From positions 1 to 15,973 of the forward strand of contig JAJBVW010000168.1 of assembly GCA_020866945.1 (NCBI GenBank): a stretch of 15,973 nucleotides of DNA, in the 5' to 3' direction. The position numbers and the translations under genes were made by a program. The stretch comes from Oscillospiraceae bacterium (lineage in GTDB: Bacteria > Bacillota > Clostridia > Oscillospirales > Oscillospiraceae). The notes beneath the pieces are model-generated. The model searched no databases. It was not told where the DNA came from and saw only the letters and a program-made list of their open reading frames with translations. Positions 14,690 through 15,973 of this stretch are shown piece after piece (within the stretch, counting starts at the first letter, position 1; each line of letters opens with the position of its first letter).

Positions 14690-14707
14690 TAATAATATAT
14701 ATTATTA
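14690..14707. repeat. 18-bp perfect AT palindrome in the core of the element
   Basis: 14690-14707 is an uninterrupted self-complementary A/T sequence (TAATAATAT and its complement). It sits in an AT-rich stretch (about 14671-14723) that contrasts sharply with the GC-rich surroundings. Confidence 0.85.
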
Positions 14708-14735
14708 TGTTTTTTATTGTTATCTCTTGTTCACG

Positions 14736-14766
14736 TTTCTCTCTTGCATACCCTACAAGAGAGAAA
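14736..14766. repeat. 11-bp hairpin, right half of the element
   Basis: TTTCTCTCTTG (14736-14746) pairs perfectly with CAAGAGAGAAA (14756-14766), with loop CATACCCTA. The loop differs from that of the left hairpin at one base, and the stem end differs by compensating changes (GTT/AAC against TTT/AAA). Confidence 0.85.
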
Positions 14767-14810
14767 ACCCTTGTGCCCCAAGGGTTTGAGGCCTCTCTTG
14801 TCGAAATTTC

Positions 14811-14948
14811 TATCTGTGGCCCCTCCTCATCACCTCATCGTCAAGTGAAGGGATTGTCTCCCAGCTCGTCCATAGGAAAAACTCCTGTGTCCTAAGTGTT
14901 TTTATTACAGCCCGGCAAAAGAAAAAAGACACCACCGCACCGCGCCGC
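14811..14948. other. Gene-free stretch, nothing recognised
   Basis: Between the repeat element and the terminator of the right-hand gene I see no believable reading frame, tRNA or strong hairpin. Together with the element it makes a gene-free region of about 625 bases between the dCMP deaminase start (14380) and the end of the PLP enzyme gene (15007). Confidence 0.5.
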
Positions 14949-14987
14949 AAAAAACGCACGGCCCCATACGCTTTGGGGCCGCGTTTT
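14949..14987 (-). terminator. Intrinsic terminator of the PLP enzyme gene
   Basis: On the minus strand, AAAACGCGGCCCC (14987-14975) pairs with GGGGCC-GT-GCGTTTT (14965-14951) across a 9-base loop, leaving a two-base bulge. A run of six T follows (14954-14949). It begins about 20 bases after the stop at 15007. Confidence 0.85.
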
Positions 14988-15006
14988 GTGTAAGATATAC
15001 AGGCTC

Positions 15007-15973
15007 TCAGCCCTTTTTCACCGCCTGGTTAAACTGCTCTATCAGCTCGTCGATGGCGGCGGTCTGGGTGTGGACATCGGCAAATTCTGTGCCGTACCAC
15101 AGGTCGTTCAGCTCCTGGGCGGTCTTGCCCTGCTGCTCCCCCCAGGTGTAGTATTTCAGGTTGTGAACCCGCTTACGCTGGGCGTAGGTCAGCTCCAGCA
15201 GATTATCGGTCTTCTGGCCCTGGAGGTGCAGAGCGTAATCCACGGCGGCCTTTTCATGGGTGTAGGGGCCGTCCTGCTCCCGCAGCTCCTCCAGGCGGCT
15301 GCCGTACATCTCCACAGAGTCGGTCAGCAGCGTAAAGACCACGTCCTGACTGGTAAATTCATAATATTTTGCCATCTTGATGCAGCACAGGACGTTTGCA
15401 ATGCCGGATATGCCCAGCCAGGAAAGCCGCTGGACGAACTCCGGGTCAAGGCCCAAATCGTGCACAAGGAAGTCCACGCCCTCCGGCTCGTTAAAGAGAC
15501 GAATCAGCTCCTGGCTGTCGCAGTCGTCGATGTCGATGACCATGTCCGTGTTTTTGACGTTGTGTATCCAGGGAACGTGCTTGTCGCCGATGCCCTCAAT
15601 GCGGTGGCCGCCGAAGCCGTTGTCGAGCAGCGTGGGGCATTGGAGCGCCTCGCCCGCCGCCAGCTTCATGGTGGGATAAAGCTCCTTCAGCTTATCTCCG
15701 GAGCCGATGGCCCCGGCGGAGCCGGTGGTGAAGCAGGCCCCGGCCATGCGGTCGCCGGGACGGCGGATAAGCTCGAACACCTCCGCGATGGCGCTGCCCG
15801 TGACCTCATAATGCCAGAGATGGTTGCCCATCTGCTCAAACTGGTTGAAAATCATGTTGCTGGGGTCTTCCGCCAGCTCGTGCGTCTTGTCGAATATCTC
15901 CTTGACGGTTGACGCGCCGCCTGGGGTGGCAATAATCTCCGCCCCGCTGGGCCGCCGCCAGTCGAACCGCTCC
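15007..15973 (-). CDS. Fold-type-II PLP-dependent enzyme, cysteine-synthase superfamily (partial, N-terminus outside window)
   Basis: 322 codons up to the window edge, ending at TGA (15007-15009). Motifs match the O-acetylserine sulfhydrylase superfamily: ATPGGASTVKEI, then NQFEQMGNHLWHYEVTG (family NQFENPAN--HYETTG). Next come the phosphate-binding glycine loop TTGSAGAIGSGDKLKELYP and HRIEGIGDKHVPWI (family HKIQGIG). The PLP-binding lysine region would lie in the missing N-terminal part. It runs about 130 residues past the usual end of a cysteine synthase core, including a Tyr/Lys/Glu-rich tail (AQRKRVHNLKYYTWGEQQG). This suggests the longer clostridial group often named only as PLP-dependent protein subunit beta, whose reaction I cannot assign. 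It is not plain CysK. It runs leftward and has its own terminator. Confidence 0.82.
   Translation of the reverse strand, partial: ERFDWRRPSGAEIIATPGGASTVKEIFDKTHELAEDPSNMIFNQFEQMGNHLWHYEVTGSAIAEVFELIRRPGDRMAGACFTTGSAGAIGSGDKLKELYPTMKLAAGEALQCPTLLDNGFGGHRIEGIGDKHVPWIHNVKNTDMVIDIDDCDSQELIRLFNEPEGVDFLVHDLGLDPEFVQRLSWLGISGIANVLCCIKMAKYYEFTSQDVVFTLLTDSVEMYGSRLEELREQDGPYTHEKAAVDYALHLQGQKTDNLLELTYAQRKRVHNLKYYTWGEQQGKTAQELNDLWYGTEFADVHTQTAAIDELIEQFNQAVKKG

Larger units (their letters stand above)
14565..14810. repeat. 246-bp palindrome-rich repeat element with terminal inverted repeats (MITE-like)
   Basis: The ends 14565-14582 and 14793-14810 are inverted repeats matching at 16 of 18 positions, the inner 12 perfectly (TCGACAAGAGAG). 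The octamer CAAGAGAG or its complement occurs six times in strictly alternating orientation (14575, 14612, 14629, 14739, 14756, 14793). Internal hairpins: CGCAAT/ATTGCG (14585-14598), CCCCAAGGGG (14599-14608), 14609-14639, 14736-14766 and AAACCCTT/AAGGGTTT (14765-14787). The two halves are rough inverted copies around an AT-rich core. No convincing coding frame lies inside. It could be a miniature inverted-repeat transposable element, a REP/BIME-like dispersed repeat, or a structured RNA. No clear target-site duplication is seen. Confidence 0.75.

Noticed and set aside
14690..14707. Replication origin
   Set aside because: It is AT-rich and palindromic, but no DnaA boxes (TTATCCACA type) or origin-associated genes are nearby.
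14571..14804. CRISPR array
   Set aside because: The repeated unit is only 8-12 bases and alternates in orientation with irregular spacing, which does not fit direct repeats with spacers; no cas genes are present.
14457..14895. Two small plus-strand open frames (110 and 62 codons) across the repeat element
   Set aside because: Their peptides simply read through the inverted repeats (both contain SLAY-TRE from the twin hairpins), and neither has a ribosome site. They are not supported as genes.
14896..15912. A 338-codon plus-strand open frame over the PLP enzyme
   Set aside because: The minus strand encodes clear cysteine-synthase-superfamily motifs and has a matching terminator; the plus-strand frame is a shadow.

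Overview
The window looks like chromosomal DNA from a GC-rich gut-type member of class Clostridia (Bacillota), probably near the Oscillospiraceae. The reasons are: strong AGGAGG-type ribosome sites and consensus sigma-A promoters in a GC-rich background, a SpoIID-family enzyme fused to SLH domains, a stand-alone RecD2 helicase without RecBC, ComF and ComEB-type proteins, and a lipid-anchored solute-binding protein. The genus cannot be fixed from the sequence alone.

Left edge (1-886): the first 214 codons of a leftward archaeal/fungal-type aspartate-semialdehyde dehydrogenase (asd). It is divergent from the rightward genes, and both divergent promoters can be read. Block 2 (887-4050): a secreted SLH-SH3-SLH-SLH-SpoIID cell-wall enzyme, coupled almost stop-to-start to queA (queuosine tRNA modification), which begins at TTG. 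Block 3 (4051-13848): a long rightward run of eight closely packed genes behind a good promoter at 4062-4090: uvrA, a small COG2426 membrane protein, recD2, a comF-family gene, a divergent mreB-like gene, and a three-gene ABC importer of the NitT/TauT type (lipoprotein, permease, ATPase). It ends at a strong bidirectional terminator (13854-13886). Block 4 (13904-14380): a leftward ComEB-type dCMP deaminase using the same terminator. Block 5 (14381-15006): about 625 bases without a believable gene, holding a 246-bp palindrome-rich repeat element with 18-bp terminal inverted repeats. Right edge (15007-15973): the C-terminal 322 codons of a leftward fold-type-II PLP enzyme of the cysteine-synthase superfamily, with its own terminator.

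Functionally the central run mixes DNA repair (UvrA, RecD2), a ComF-type protein, a cytoskeletal ATPase homologue and nutrient uptake. The three transporter genes clearly work together. The others are linked by position only.

I did not find a clear new multi-gene system. The best leads are molecular oddities. (1) The comF gene has a 15-T homopolymer exactly where the PRPP-binding Asp-Asp loop should be, with the reading frame and length kept. (2) The MreB homologue has lost the catalytic-loop Glu (EEP changed to ETS) and has further changes in its nucleotide-binding loops. (3) An SH3 domain sits between SLH repeats in the SpoIID-type protein. (4) The 14565-14810 repeat has six alternating inverted copies of one octamer around an AT-rich core.
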